NCBI RefSeq assembly: GCF_900104185.1 | Contig: NZ_FNIZ01000001.1 | Coordinates: 191,374 to 255,373, forward strand | Origin: Halobacillus aidingensis | Lineage (GTDB): Bacteria > Bacillota > Bacilli > Bacillales > Halobacillaceae | Reading direction: 5' to 3' | Length of the DNA stretch: 64,000 nucleotides | In this document: in pieces, positions 1 through 8,701 of the stretch | Numbering within the stretch: the stretch's first letter is position 1 | Layout: each line of letters begins with the position of its first letter | Notes under the pieces: model-generated | What the model was told of the DNA's origin: nothing | The model's database searches: none | The model's input: only the letters and a program-made list of their open reading frames with translations | Position numbers and translations under genes: made by a program

Positions 1-246
1 CTTCTTTAAACGATCAATAATGAAGATCGGACACTTTTTCGAAAGGATCGTTTTCTGCTGTGTCTGATCGAAATCATCAAACGTTGAACTATAAGCAATC
101 AATTCGAAATTCTTATTTTCAATAATGACAGGCTTCTTCAACTTTGAACTGATCAGCTCTGTCGCTTTATGAATATCTTCTGCCTGAAGGATCAATTCTT
201 TGACTTCCATAGGAATCCTGACCTTTCCGAGTAGGTTGAATGTCAT
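1..246 (-). CDS. PutR-like PucR-family regulator, N-terminal part (cut by window edge)
   Basis: The first 82 codons of a gene that runs off the left edge are visible. The ATG at 246 follows a strong GGAGGG site at a good distance. The sequence begins MTFNLLGKVRIPMEVKELIL and goes on with a sensor-like stretch, with no DNA-binding part in view. In B. subtilis the proline-responsive PucR-type activator PutR sits beside putBCP, and the adjoining putC and putB here make that the likeliest identity. The helix-turn-helix expected at the C-terminus lies outside the window, so the family call rests on context and general look. Confidence 0.6.
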   Translation of the reverse strand, partial: MTFNLLGKVRIPMEVKELILQAEDIHKATELISSKLKKPVIIENKNFELIAYSSTFDDFDQTQQKTILSKKCPIFIIDRLKK

Positions 247-492
247 GTATCGTTACCCTCCATTATATCGGTTGTGGATGGAAAGAAAAAGAAATATATA
301 ACCAAGGCTTTATTTATCGTGAAACAATGGTTCCCTAACAGGTATCCCTTGCTGTAATCTGAACCACAAGCATCCAATACATTATGGGTGAATCAGGGTT
401 TTTGCGTGGACGGCAATCGCACTGCCCATCCCCTTTTCACCACCTATCCGTAACGGAACCGAGCACAGGATAAGAAGCACGTATGTAGTATG

Positions 493-520
493 AAAAAAGC
501 TCCCCCAAGTTTGGGAGAGC
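493..520 (-). terminator. Rho-independent terminator of the put operon
   Basis: On the minus strand a GCTCTCCCAA/TTGGGGGAGC stem (499-520) is followed by a run of six T residues. It lies just after the putC stop codon. The stretch from 247 to 492 shows no gene or other clear signal. Confidence 0.8.
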
Positions 521-530
521 CTTAGGCTTT

Positions 531-2078
531 TTAAAACATTTCAGAGATCGTCTTCGCTTGCATGTGAAGAGCAAGGTAGTCAGGTCCGCCAGCTTTGGAG
601 TCTGTACCACTCATCTTGAAGCCGCCGAATGGCTGATAACCGACGATGGCTCCTGTACAGTTACGGTTGAAGTACAAGTTTCCGACGTGGAAATCATATT
701 TCGCTTTTTCCAGGTGCTCACGATTATCAGAAATGACAGCACCTGTCAGGCCGTATTCTGTGTTGTTGGCAATGTCAATCGCTTCATCAAAGTTTCTCGC
801 TTTTGTGAAGCAGACAACCGGTCCGAAGATTTCTTCCTGCTGCATACGGGAGTCTGGAGCAAGATCTGCAAAGACTGTCGGCTCGATGAAATATCCTTTC
901 GAGTCGTCACCTTTACCACCAGTAACAAGGCGTCCTTCTTCTTTTCCGACCTCCATGTAGCTCATAATCTTATCATAAGCGCCCTGGTCGACGACCGGTC
1001 CCATGTAGACATTCTCTTCAGATGCATTTCCGACTGTCAGCTGCTCGGCGCGTTCTTTTACTTTTTCCAACACTTCGTCATACACATCTTCATGAACGAC
1101 GGCGCGGGAACCGGAAGAACATTTCTGGCCAGAGAATCCGAATGCGGAAACAATAATGGCATCCACTGCTGTTTCAATATTCGCTTCTTTATCGACGACG
1201 ACGGTGTCTTTACCGCCCATTTCGGCGATCACTTGCTTCAGGTGATTCTGACCTTCTTGAATTTCTGAAGCACGCTTGATGATGCGTGTTCCGACATCAC
1301 GGGAACCTGTAAAGGAGATCAGGGCCGTTTTCGGATGGTCGACAAGGTAGTCGCCGACTTCGCCACCGCTTCCTGGTACGAAGTTCAAGACACCTTTAGG
1401 TAGACCCGCTTCTTCAAGCACTTCTACGAATTTCGCGGCAATGACCGGGCTGTTACTTGCCGGTTTCATAACGACCGTGCTTCCTGTAACAAGTGGGGCG
1501 ACCGTTGTACCTGCCATGATGGCAAACGCAAGGTTCCATGGCGGAATGACAACCGCAACGCCTGTGGATGTATAAATATAGCGGTTTTGCTCACCAGGAC
1601 GGCTTTCTACCGGTTTTCCTTCTTTTAATTCGATCATTTGACGACCATAATACTCAAGGAAGTCAATCGCTTCTGCTGTATCAGCATCCGCTTCTTTCCA
1701 AGGCTTTCCTACTTCATACACGAGATAAGCGGAAAATTCATGCTTGCGACGACGGATGATGTGGGCCGCACGGAACAACAGCTCAGCGCGAGCACGTGGA
1801 TCCCATTTTCTCCAGTCTTCAAAAGCAGTCGCTGCTGACTGGACAGCTTTTTCAGCTAAATCTTCGTTCGCTTTTGATACGGTACCTACGACCTGCTTCG
1901 TGTCCGCAGGGTTTGTAGAAGTAATCGTATTGTCTGTGCGAATGCGGTCGCCATCGATGAGAAGATCATGATGCTGCCCTAATTCTTCTTTCACTTGCTT
2001 CAGCGCTTCCTCGAAAGCTTTTTTGTTTTCTTCAATTGTAAAGTCTGTGAATGGTTCGTGTTTATAAGGCTGGACCAT
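531..2078 (-). CDS. putC: L-glutamate gamma-semialdehyde (1-pyrroline-5-carboxylate) dehydrogenase
   Basis: A 515-residue aldehyde dehydrogenase of the RocA/PutC group. It oxidises glutamate semialdehyde, the hydrolysed product of proline dehydrogenase, to glutamate using NAD. The catalytic cysteine is C320 in GQKCSSGSR and the general-base glutamate is E286 in AEMGGKD. The Rossmann nucleotide site includes FTGSRDVGT near residue 256. The length is the family norm. It lies 32 bases downstream of the proline dehydrogenase gene on the same strand and ends in a clear terminator, so the pair forms a proline-to-glutamate operon. A separate RocA for arginine breakdown could exist elsewhere; the neighbourhood favours the PutC role. 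Confidence 0.95.
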   Translation of the reverse strand: MVQPYKHEPFTDFTIEENKKAFEEALKQVKEELGQHHDLLIDGDRIRTDNTITSTNPADTKQVVGTVSKANEDLAEKAVQSAATAFEDWRKWDPRARAELLFRAAHIIRRRKHEFSAYLVYEVGKPWKEADADTAEAIDFLEYYGRQMIELKEGKPVESRPGEQNRYIYTSTGVAVVIPPWNLAFAIMAGTTVAPLVTGSTVVMKPASNSPVIAAKFVEVLEEAGLPKGVLNFVPGSGGEVGDYLVDHPKTALISFTGSRDVGTRIIKRASEIQEGQNHLKQVIAEMGGKDTVVVDKEANIETAVDAIIVSAFGFSGQKCSSGSRAVVHEDVYDEVLEKVKERAEQLTVGNASEENVYMGPVVDQGAYDKIMSYMEVGKEEGRLVTGGKGDDSKGYFIEPTVFADLAPDSRMQQEEIFGPVVCFTKARNFDEAIDIANNTEYGLTGAVISDNREHLEKAKYDFHVGNLYFNRNCTGAIVGYQPFGGFKMSGTDSKAGGPDYLALHMQAKTISEMF

Positions 2079-2110
2079 GATAAAATTCCCCTTTCTAATG
2101 TGTAGAAGTT

Positions 2111-3037
2111 TTATTTACTGAAAACACCTTTCAATGCAAAGGCGATGTTCGCTGGTCTTTCGGCGAGCCTTCTCATGAAGTACCCGTACCAATCTTCTCC
2201 ATAAGGAAGGTACACTCTCACTTTGTACCCTTCTTCAAGAAGATCTTTCTGCATTTGATTCCTCATGCCGTAAAGCATCTGGAATTCAAAGCGGTCTTTC
2301 GGAATGTTGTGTTCTTCCACAAGCTTTTTCGTGTAATCGACGATCGCATCATCGTGACTTGCAATGGCTGTATAGTTGCCGTTCAGCAAGTTTTTCTTAA
2401 TCAGATGCTTCAAATTATCGTCGACGAGATGCTTCTCAGGAAAAGCGACTTTCCCCGATTCCTTATAAGCCCCTTTTACAAGGCGCAAGTAAGGTTGGCA
2501 ATCATTAAGACGATCAAGGTCCTCATCGGAGCGATAAAGGTAAGATTGAACGACCGTACCTAAGTTCGGGTAGTCCTCTTTCAACGCCTGATAAATATCT
2601 AAGGTAGCCCCACACCTTGACGAGTCTTCCATATCAATGGTGACCGTAATGTCATGCTTTTGGGCTTCTTTTAAAATAAGTTCCATGTTTTCCATAACCA
2701 ACTCGCGACTGATGTCCAGTCCAAGCGATGTCAGTTTAAGAGATACTTCCGACTGCAGCTGGTTACTCGCAATCTGCTGAATACAACGGATGCATTCACC
2801 TGCGCGGTCTCTGGATTCTTCCTCACAGTCTACAAACTCTCCTAAATGGTCAACCGTAACGACCAAACCCTCATGGTTCAATTGCTGTATTAATGGAATT
2901 GCCTGGGAGAACGTCTCTCCCCCTACTATCTTGTCAGCCCCAAATTTACTGCCAAAGCGCTTAGCAAAGCGATCTAACAACTTATTGTTGGAAAGGTATA
3001 AGAAAAAGTTCTTACTGATGGCTTCCAAGATCACCAC
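2111..3037 (-). CDS. putB: Proline dehydrogenase
   Basis: FAD-dependent proline dehydrogenase, the first step of proline catabolism, giving 1-pyrroline-5-carboxylate. The sequence closely follows Bacillus PutB, with [26 protein letters not shown] and the C-terminal [20 protein letters not shown] characteristic of the monofunctional enzyme. It is first in an operon with putC. The start is uncertain: the GTG at 3037 lies only 4 bases after AAAGGG, while the in-frame TTG at 3031 has better spacing and gives an N-terminus closer to B. subtilis PutB. Proline is also a compatible solute in halophiles, so catabolism must be balanced with osmotic need; that link is inference. Confidence 0.93.
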   Translation of the reverse strand: MVILEAISKNFFLYLSNNKLLDRFAKRFGSKFGADKIVGGETFSQAIPLIQQLNHEGLVVTVDHLGEFVDCEEESRDRAGECIRCIQQIASNQLQSEVSLKLTSLGLDISRELVMENMELILKEAQKHDITVTIDMEDSSRCGATLDIYQALKEDYPNLGTVVQSYLYRSDEDLDRLNDCQPYLRLVKGAYKESGKVAFPEKHLVDDNLKHLIKKNLLNGNYTAIASHDDAIVDYTKKLVEEHNIPKDRFEFQMLYGMRNQMQKDLLEEGYKVRVYLPYGEDWYGYFMRRLAERPANIAFALKGVFSK

Positions 3038-3039
3038 AC

Positions 3040-3503
3040 CCTTTCATCATTCTCCTATTGATTCACCAAGTGGGCTCGTTAGGTGGAATGGAAGTAATAA
3101 TGTTTGAACTGTTAAGAAAATTGTAACGAATAGCGCTTACATTCGGCAACGTGTAGCAAACACAAAGATAAGGCCCCAGTTTTATAGTTTAAACACAAAA
3201 GCGGCAGACCCCCGTTTATCAAAAGACTGCAGCGGGAACAAACAGTCTTTTGATTATGTTTTATGGAAATTTATGTAAGATCTGGTACGCCAGAATTTGT
3301 AAATGTCTAGTCCTCCATTCTTTTGACTAGAATGAGAGGCGATTAGATAGAAGATTGAGGTGACACGATGAGTGGTTATATTGTAAGCGAACCGCTGCTT
3401 ACTTGACTGCTTTTTGGGTATGTTACCCGACCGCCTGGATCATAGGCCCTTCAGGAGTCGGATGGACACAGCAAGCTACACAAACCACAGCATTCTATAA
3501 CCA
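3040..3503. other. Gene-free stretch upstream of putB
   Basis: It holds the put promoter, an AAAAGACTG/CAGTCTTTT inverted repeat at about 3219-3251, a TCTAGTC/GACTAGA dyad at about 3306-3331, and a 12-codon open frame at 3368-3406 behind a good ribosome site. No normal-sized gene is apparent. Confidence 0.5.
3119..3148 (-). promoter_or_regulatory. Probable put operon promoter with overlapping cre-like site
   Basis: On the minus strand TTGCCG and TACAAT are separated by 18 bases. The spacer contains ATGTAAGCGCTATTC (3128-3142), which fits the CcpA cre consensus except at the last two positions. It is inferred that CcpA may repress proline use when sugar is present. Confidence 0.4.
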
Positions 3504-3542
3504 TAAAAAAAGAAAGCCTGAAGGGGGTTGCTTCAGGCTTTC
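3504..3542 (-). terminator. Terminator of the universal stress protein gene
   Basis: A 12-bp perfect stem GAAAGCCTGAAG/CTTCAGGCTTTC with a 7-base loop is followed on the minus strand by a T run. Confidence 0.85.
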
Positions 3543-3549
3543 TCTTCCT

Positions 3550-3984
3550 TTATTTCATGACTAATACGGGGCAGGTGGCATGCTGGACGACGTTATTGCT
3601 CACACTTCCCAATAACATCTTTTTCACTTTCCCAAGTCCACGGTTACCAACAATAATCAAGTCCACCGCTTTCTCCTCCGCATATTTACAAATACTAATT
3701 CCAGGGTTTTCTTGTACATCACTAATGATGACCTCTGTGATCACACCCACGTCAGATGAAGACAACTGCTCTTTCAACCCATCCATTTCTCCAGCAAACT
3801 TCTCTGCCATTTCATCCCCGATACTATGGGATACCGCAGCATTTGTTGCTGGACCTGTGGGTTTAACGACGGATACGATATGAATTTCCCTACTGGGAGT
3901 TTCACACGCCTGATTCCTTGCTTCCCATACCGCTTCTCTACTCAAGTCACTCCCATCGTACGCAACGAGAATTCGTTTGGTCAT
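3550..3984 (-). CDS. Universal stress protein, UspA family
   Basis: A 144-residue single-domain UspA protein. The start MTKRILVAYDGSD at 3984 is set by GGAGGG seven bases upstream. The ATP-binding-type signature GNRGLGKVKKMLLGS lies near the C-terminus, followed by the typical final strand CPVLVMK. Such proteins are cytoplasmic, often dimeric, and help survival in stress or stationary phase; the exact target is unknown. The gene is monocistronic, with its own terminator, and a perfect cre lies just upstream of its -10, so expression probably falls when preferred sugars are abundant. Confidence 0.9.
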   Translation of the reverse strand: MTKRILVAYDGSDLSREAVWEARNQACETPSREIHIVSVVKPTGPATNAAVSHSIGDEMAEKFAGEMDGLKEQLSSSDVGVITEVIISDVQENPGISICKYAEEKAVDLIIVGNRGLGKVKKMLLGSVSNNVVQHATCPVLVMK

Positions 3985-4025
3985 AGGGGAACCCTCCAAT
4001 AATAGAGTATCAATTTATACTTCCA

Positions 4026-4050
4026 TTATATCACATTGTAAGCGTTATCT
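4026..4050 (-). promoter_or_regulatory. Promoter -10 and perfect cre of the usp gene
   Basis: TATAAT on the minus strand (4026-4031) is preceded by TTGTAAGCGTTATCT (4036-4050, read on the plus strand), which matches the WTGNAANCGNWNNCW consensus at all 15 positions. CcpA bound here would block RNA polymerase. Confidence 0.65.
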
Positions 4051-4150
4051 TAATGATGATCTCTTTTCTACACTAAGAGAGCGAATACCTCATTCCTATA
4101 TCCTCAACACTACATTTCCATGTTCATCTCCTAAGAATAGACAAACACCC

Positions 4151-4184
4151 ATGACAAGTGTCATATAAATGTCCTGACGTTTAT
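4151..4184 (+). promoter_or_regulatory. Two tandem dyads upstream of des, probable DesR sites
   Basis: ATGACA-AG-TGTCAT at 4151-4164 is followed directly by ATAAATGTC-CT-GACGTTTAT at 4165-4184 (one arm mismatch). A TATAAA -10-like box follows at about 4190, with no good -35, as expected for an activator-dependent promoter. In B. subtilis phosphorylated DesR binds two neighbouring sites at Pdes. Confidence 0.65.
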
Positions 4185-4250
4185 GTCTTATAAAATGGAG
4201 GGTTTTTTCCTATCATAAGTAACATGAACAAATACGAAGGAGTCGTTATT

Positions 4251-5300
4251 ATGAACAAGGATAAACAACGAGAGCTGAAAAAAAGCGTTTCAGCCTTTGC
4301 GAAACCTGATACAAAAGCAGGCATCCGCCAGTTGATCAATACAATCATCCCGTTTGTTTTATTGTGGATATTGGCCTATGCAAGCCTGTCCGTCTCTGTA
4401 TGGCTTGCTGTTCCTGCCGCTATGATTGCTGGTGGATTCGTCATCCGCCTTTTCATCATCTTCCATGATTGTACGCACCAGTCGTTCTTGAAAAGCCAAA
4501 AGGCCAACCGCATCATAGGAACGATTACAGGCATTCTAACGTTGTTTCCTTTTGATAAGTGGAAACGAAGCCATTCCATTCACCATGCAACAAGCGGAAA
4601 CTTAGATAAACGCGGCACGGGCGACATTTGGGTCATGACCGTGGACGAGTATGTAAAAGCATCTTGGAAAGAAAGACTCGCCTACCGCCTCTATCGTAAC
4701 CCGATCGTCATGTTTGGCCTTGGACCGCTTTACTTGTTCCTTGTCTCCAACCGTTTCAACCGAAAAGGCGCCAAAAAGAAAGAGCGTATCAATACGTATG
4801 TGACAAACATTGCTGTAGTCGCCCTTTACAGCTTAATTATCTGGGCAATTGGCTGGGAAGCTTTCTTAATCATTCAAATCCCGGTCCTGTATGTTTCAGG
4901 CGTCTTAGGCATCTGGTTGTTTTATGTACAGCACCAATTTGAAGATTCTTACTTCGAAGACGAGTCAGAATGGGATTTTGTAAAAGCAGCCGTCGATGGC
5001 AGCTCCTATTACAAGCTTCCTAAAGTGCTTCAGTGGGTATCCGGCAATATCGGCTTCCACCATGTGCACCATTTAAGCCCGAGAGTTCCGAACTATGCAT
5101 TAGAGGAAGCGCACGAAAAGACACCTCCTTTGAAACATGCGACGACGATTACTCTCGCAACAAGCTTTGAATCGATTCGATTCCGGCTGTATGATACAGA
5201 AAATAAAACATTCGTATCCTTCAAGGAAGTGAAACCAATTCTAAAAGAAAAGCGCGTAGCCATGCTCGATCAAAGGCAGCCAAGCTTCCAGGATGAATAA
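4251..5300 (+). CDS. des: Acyl-lipid fatty acid desaturase
   Basis: A 349-residue integral membrane desaturase that introduces a double bond into phospholipid acyl chains to restore fluidity in the cold. The three histidine boxes of the di-iron centre are present: HDCTH (72-76), H108-SI-HH (111-112) and HHVHH (270-274). Several hydrophobic segments span the membrane. The start at 4251 has AAGGAG eight bases upstream; an upstream in-frame ATG at 4224 has no such site. It precedes desK and desR with a weak hairpin between, the arrangement known from B. subtilis. Expression is presumably switched on by DesR-P. Confidence 0.95.
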   Translation: MNKDKQRELKKSVSAFAKPDTKAGIRQLINTIIPFVLLWILAYASLSVSVWLAVPAAMIAGGFVIRLFIIFHDCTHQSFLKSQKANRIIGTITGILTLFPFDKWKRSHSIHHATSGNLDKRGTGDIWVMTVDEYVKASWKERLAYRLYRNPIVMFGLGPLYLFLVSNRFNRKGAKKKERINTYVTNIAVVALYSLIIWAIGWEAFLIIQIPVLYVSGVLGIWLFYVQHQFEDSYFEDESEWDFVKAAVDGSSYYKLPKVLQWVSGNIGFHHVHHLSPRVPNYALEEAHEKTPPLKHATTITLATSFESIRFRLYDTENKTFVSFKEVKPILKEKRVAMLDQRQPSFQDE

Positions 5301-5307
5301 AGAAGTT

Positions 5308-5340
5308 GAAAGTCCATTCCCTCGAATGGGCTTTTCCTTT
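5308..5340 (+). terminator. Weak hairpin between des and desK
   Basis: GAAAGTCCATTC pairs with GAATGGGCTTTTC (one G-T pair) around a CCTC loop, followed by a broken T run. It probably gives partial termination, so that des is made in excess of desKR. Confidence 0.5.
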
Positions 5341-5367
5341 ATGCTAAGAAAAAGGAGGTGCACCAGC

Positions 5368-6498
5368 ATGCAGAACTGGTATCAAATCATTCCAAAAAAT
5401 ACAGGGCTCAGCATTTACGTTTGGATCATTTTTTGTCTGTTGCCCTTTTTCTTCATTTTCCGTTCTTCATCCATGTACGAAATGCTGTTCGGCATTCTGA
5501 TGACGCTGATCTTCTTCCTCGCTTACCGGTTGTCGTTCATATCCAACAGCCGATTCGTCTATTTATGGGTCAGTGTTGAGATGGTCATCAGTATCGTCAT
5601 GACGGCCTTGTTCGGATACATTTATTTCGCCCTTTTTATTGCGTATTTCATTGGAAACATCAAACATCTCGGTGGCTTTTTATCTTTATATATCGTCCAT
5701 TTGACGTCGACGTTAATTGCGATTACGACAACGTTCATTTACCAAATTGATTCTCTTTTTCCGAACCTCCCTTTCATTATCATTACGGTGATCGGGGTCA
5801 TTCTCCTTCCGTTTACGGTCCGCTATCGGAGCCAACAACAAAAACTCGAAGGGGAATTGGAAGATGCGAATGAACGAATTTCGCAACTGATGGTCATTGA
5901 AGAGCGTGAAAGGATCGCGCGTGATCTCCATGATACGCTCGGACAAAAGCTTTCGATGATCGGTTTGAAAAGTGACCTCGCCCGCAAGTTAATGACGGTC
6001 CATCCGGAGAAGGCCAATAAAGAAGTGGAGGATATCCGCAACACAGCCCGGACAGCTTTGAAGGAAGTCAGGGAGATGGTATCGAATATGAAAGGGACGA
6101 AGCTCGAAGATGAAATCGTCCGCGTACAACAAATTATCGAAGCGGCAGAAATGAATTTTCAATGCGAAGGAGACCCTCAGGTAACCAATACTCCTCTGCT
6201 CGTGGAAAATGTACTCAGCATGTGCTTGAAAGAAGCAGCGACGAATATTGTGAAACACAGTGAAGCAACGACCTGCCGTGTGACCATCGAACAATCCCCG
6301 ACTGAAATTCTCATCGGTATTGAAGATGATGGAAAAGGCCTCCCCGCCTCGCTGGACCCCTTTCGCGGCCATGGACTACAAGGCATGCGTGAACGCCTCG
6401 AATTTGTGAACGGTAAACTTGAAATCGAATCAAAAAATGGTACGACACTACAATTTCACGTTCCGAACGTTATTAAAAACAAAGAAAAGGAGGAATAA
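5368..6498 (+). CDS. desK: Membrane thermosensor histidine kinase DesK
   Basis: A 376-residue sensor kinase with about five N-terminal membrane segments (first 150 residues), a coiled-coil linker, a HisKA_3 dimerisation domain and an HATPase domain. The phospho-accepting histidine is H188 in RDLHDTLGQKL, the same number as in B. subtilis DesK. The ATP site includes NIVKHSEA and GIEDDGKGLP. The start at 5368 follows AAAGGAGGTG, rather than an upstream in-frame ATG at 5293 inside the end of des. It is two bases from desR. DesK senses bilayer thickness and order and switches from phosphatase to kinase on cooling. Confidence 0.94.
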   Translation: MQNWYQIIPKNTGLSIYVWIIFCLLPFFFIFRSSSMYEMLFGILMTLIFFLAYRLSFISNSRFVYLWVSVEMVISIVMTALFGYIYFALFIAYFIGNIKHLGGFLSLYIVHLTSTLIAITTTFIYQIDSLFPNLPFIIITVIGVILLPFTVRYRSQQQKLEGELEDANERISQLMVIEERERIARDLHDTLGQKLSMIGLKSDLARKLMTVHPEKANKEVEDIRNTARTALKEVREMVSNMKGTKLEDEIVRVQQIIEAAEMNFQCEGDPQVTNTPLLVENVLSMCLKEAATNIVKHSEATTCRVTIEQSPTEILIGIEDDGKGLPASLDPFRGHGLQGMRERLEFVNGKLEIESKNGTTLQFHVPNVIKNKEKEE

Positions 6499-6500
6499 GC

Positions 6501-7109
6501 ATGATCCGTATCGTCATTGCCGAAGACCAGCGCATGCTTTTAGGTGCACTTGGAGCTCTTCTCGATTTAGAGGACGGCATGGAAGTCGTAGGTCAGGCTC
6601 AAAACGGCGAAGAAGCTTGTGAGCTTGTGAAAAAATTAAAGCCGGATGTGTGCATCATGGATATTGAGATGCCTGTGAAGGATGGACTGGATGCCGCTGA
6701 AGAATTATATGAAGAGCCTTGCAAGGTGATCATTTTGACAACGTTCGCCCGCCCCGGCTACTTCGACCGCGCCCGTCGCGCCGGTGTTAGTGGTTATTTG
6801 TTGAAAGACAGCCCGAGTGAAGAACTCGCCACAGCCATTCGGAAAATCACCAACGGACAGCGCATCTTTGACCCAGAACTCGTCGACCTGGCGTTCACCC
6901 AGCAAAACCCTTTAACAGAACGTGAGCGCGAGGTGATCCAACTGATGGCAGATGGAAAGAATACAAAAGAAATCTCCCAGGAGCTCTTCATCACTCCGGG
7001 GACCGTCCGCAACTACGTGTCTGTCATATTAGAAAAATTAGAAGTCAGCAACCGCATTGAAGCGATTTCAAAATTCAAAGAAAAAGGATGGTACAAAAAA
7101 TCCCGTTAA
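6501..7109 (+). CDS. desR: NarL-type response regulator DesR
   Basis: A 202-residue response regulator with a receiver domain (acidic residues E8/D9, phospho-acceptor D54 in CIMDIEMPVKDG, K106-type lysine in LLKDS) and a LuxR-type helix-turn-helix near residues 140-195 (LTEREREVIQLMADGKNTKE). It pairs with DesK and activates des. The start is preceded by AAGGAGG. It is the last gene of the des-desK-desR cluster. Confidence 0.94.
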   Translation: MIRIVIAEDQRMLLGALGALLDLEDGMEVVGQAQNGEEACELVKKLKPDVCIMDIEMPVKDGLDAAEELYEEPCKVIILTTFARPGYFDRARRAGVSGYLLKDSPSEELATAIRKITNGQRIFDPELVDLAFTQQNPLTEREREVIQLMADGKNTKEISQELFITPGTVRNYVSVILEKLEVSNRIEAISKFKEKGWYKKSR

Positions 7110-7211
7110 TCCCCCCGTCCTACTCACTAAGATAAGGCGCGTTAGGGAATCATACGCTTTTTTCAGGGCTAGTCGTTCACCAGAACCATTCACAATCCAT
7201 AACTCTTCCTG

Positions 7212-7245
7212 AAGAAAAAACCTCGCCTTTTAATGAGCGAGGTTT
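7212..7245 (-). terminator. Terminator of the MFS gene at 7287
   Basis: The AAACCTCGC/GCGAGGTTT stem is followed by a T run on the minus strand. It lies between the convergent ends of desR and the MFS gene. Confidence 0.75.
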
Positions 7246-7286
7246 CTGTATTCTGCCCTCCCTTTCATAAGTCGTAGGCTTGTTTT

Positions 7287-8546
7287 CTATTCAATCTCCC
7301 TCAACTCTTTAAACCTAAAGAAAATAAACGCAGAATACAAGGTTACTAAAATCGCACCGACTGCCATAATGTGATGGATGGAAACGCCGAAGGCTAGGAC
7401 CCCTGATGTTAAGGCATAGCTGACAGGGATCAGTCCCATGGAAGCGAGCGAAATGAGCCCCATCACCCGTCCTAGCATCTTCTCTTCAATTAAACTCTGA
7501 ATGGCAGCAATGAATGGAATGTTTGATCCCGATAAGGCGAAACCAAAGATTCCAAGACATAATATACTCATCCAAAGTTCTGTCGTGAAGCTAAGGCCTG
7601 TAAATGCTATCCCTGAGATAACGAGCGCAATGATGCCAATTTTCCCGCGGTTCTTTTTCACATTCAACACACCGACCACAATCGAACCAAGCAGCATACC
7701 CACAGCCAAACCTGCTTCAAGAAAGCTGAAATCCATCGCGGTCCCTTCCAGAATGGTCTTCACAAATAACGGAAGACCCATCGTTAAAGGTCCGACTAAA
7801 AAGAGGTTCATAAAGATCGTCGTTAAAACGACAAGCGAAATGACACGGGAATTTTTTACGTAGAGCAATCCTTCCTTAAAATCATCCCAAAACCTTTTCT
7901 GTTCCTCCGATCCTTCTTTCACTCTGGGTACACGCATGAAGAAAATCAAAGCACTTGCCACAATAAGCATGACTGCTGTTGTTGCAAACACAATTTCATA
8001 GTTTCCAAACGCAATGATGACTCCGGCAAGCATAGGAGCCAGGATGAATGATGTTTGGTTGGTCATCTGGATAATCGAATTTCCTCTTGTCAGATTATCT
8101 TTATGAATGATTGAAGGAATGACGGCACTTTCCGCTGCCCAGAAAAAAGCATCCAGAATACCGAAGAAAAAAGCAAAAGTCACAAATGTCCATAACGTAA
8201 TTCCACCGAAAATAAACCAGACGACAAGGCCGACGAGAAGCAGCCCACGAATAAAATCAGACAAGAACATGATCTTCGCCTTATCAAAGCGATCCGCCAC
8301 CGTTCCACTGATAATCATAAAAAGCACCCGTGGAATACTAACAGCGATATACAGAATGCCAAGTGAGGCCTCTAAACCTAAGACATTGACGACATACCAG
8401 CTTTGTGAAAAAAGGAAAAAAGAAATACCAAAACTTGATAAAAGTGCCGCTCCCCAAAGCAGCAAAAAGTTTCGATTCTTGAATATGGAGGGAATCTCTC
8501 TCGGTTCCGTTTCTGATTGTTGCAACGCTATTTCATTGACTGCCAT
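7287..8546 (-). CDS. MFS transporter, macrolide-efflux (MefA) type
   Basis: A 419-residue major facilitator protein with about 12 membrane helices. The N-terminal FKNRNFLLLWGAALLSSFG and the internal loop VADRFDKAKIMFLSDFIRG are typical of the Mef/DHA3 group of proton-coupled drug exporters. The start MAVNEIALQQ at 8546 has AAGGTG nine bases upstream, which removes 61 unlikely residues from the longest reading frame. It is monocistronic, with no obvious dedicated regulator. The substrate cannot be told from the sequence; a second related pump lies at 38673. Confidence 0.85.
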   Translation of the reverse strand: MAVNEIALQQSETEPREIPSIFKNRNFLLLWGAALLSSFGISFFLFSQSWYVVNVLGLEASLGILYIAVSIPRVLFMIISGTVADRFDKAKIMFLSDFIRGLLLVGLVVWFIFGGITLWTFVTFAFFFGILDAFFWAAESAVIPSIIHKDNLTRGNSIIQMTNQTSFILAPMLAGVIIAFGNYEIVFATTAVMLIVASALIFFMRVPRVKEGSEEQKRFWDDFKEGLLYVKNSRVISLVVLTTIFMNLFLVGPLTMGLPLFVKTILEGTAMDFSFLEAGLAVGMLLGSIVVGVLNVKKNRGKIGIIALVISGIAFTGLSFTTELWMSILCLGIFGFALSGSNIPFIAAIQSLIEEKMLGRVMGLISLASMGLIPVSYALTSGVLAFGVSIHHIMAVGAILVTLYSAFIFFRFKELREIE

Positions 8547-8665
8547 ATGAATCACACCTTCGTTTATTATTGGTTGATTCCATTGTATAAAAGGTCGATG
8601 CCAGCAACGATATGCCACAGAATGATTCTCCATCCGTCTCGAGACTGATATTTCCCCACCTATGT

Positions 8666-8693
8666 AAAAAGAGGTTTGCCCTTTACAAACCTC
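8666..8693 (-). terminator. Terminator of the Gly/Trp/Pro-rich gene
   Basis: GAGGTTTG/CAAACCTC stem with a seven-base loop and five T residues on the minus strand, next to the stop codon at 8702. Confidence 0.75.
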
Positions 8694-8701
8694 TCGGATG
8701 A

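Noticed and set aside
262-267. TATAAT before the PutR-like start
   Set aside because: It would place the transcript start after the ribosome site, so it is unlikely to be the working -10.
558-1268. A long plus-strand frame inside putC
   Set aside because: It is antisense to a strongly conserved enzyme, Cys- and Phe-rich, with no ribosome site.
3219-3251. AAAAGACTG/CAGTCTTTT inverted repeat as a terminator
   Set aside because: It lies between divergent or unrelated units with no gene ending there, and the loop is long; function not assignable.
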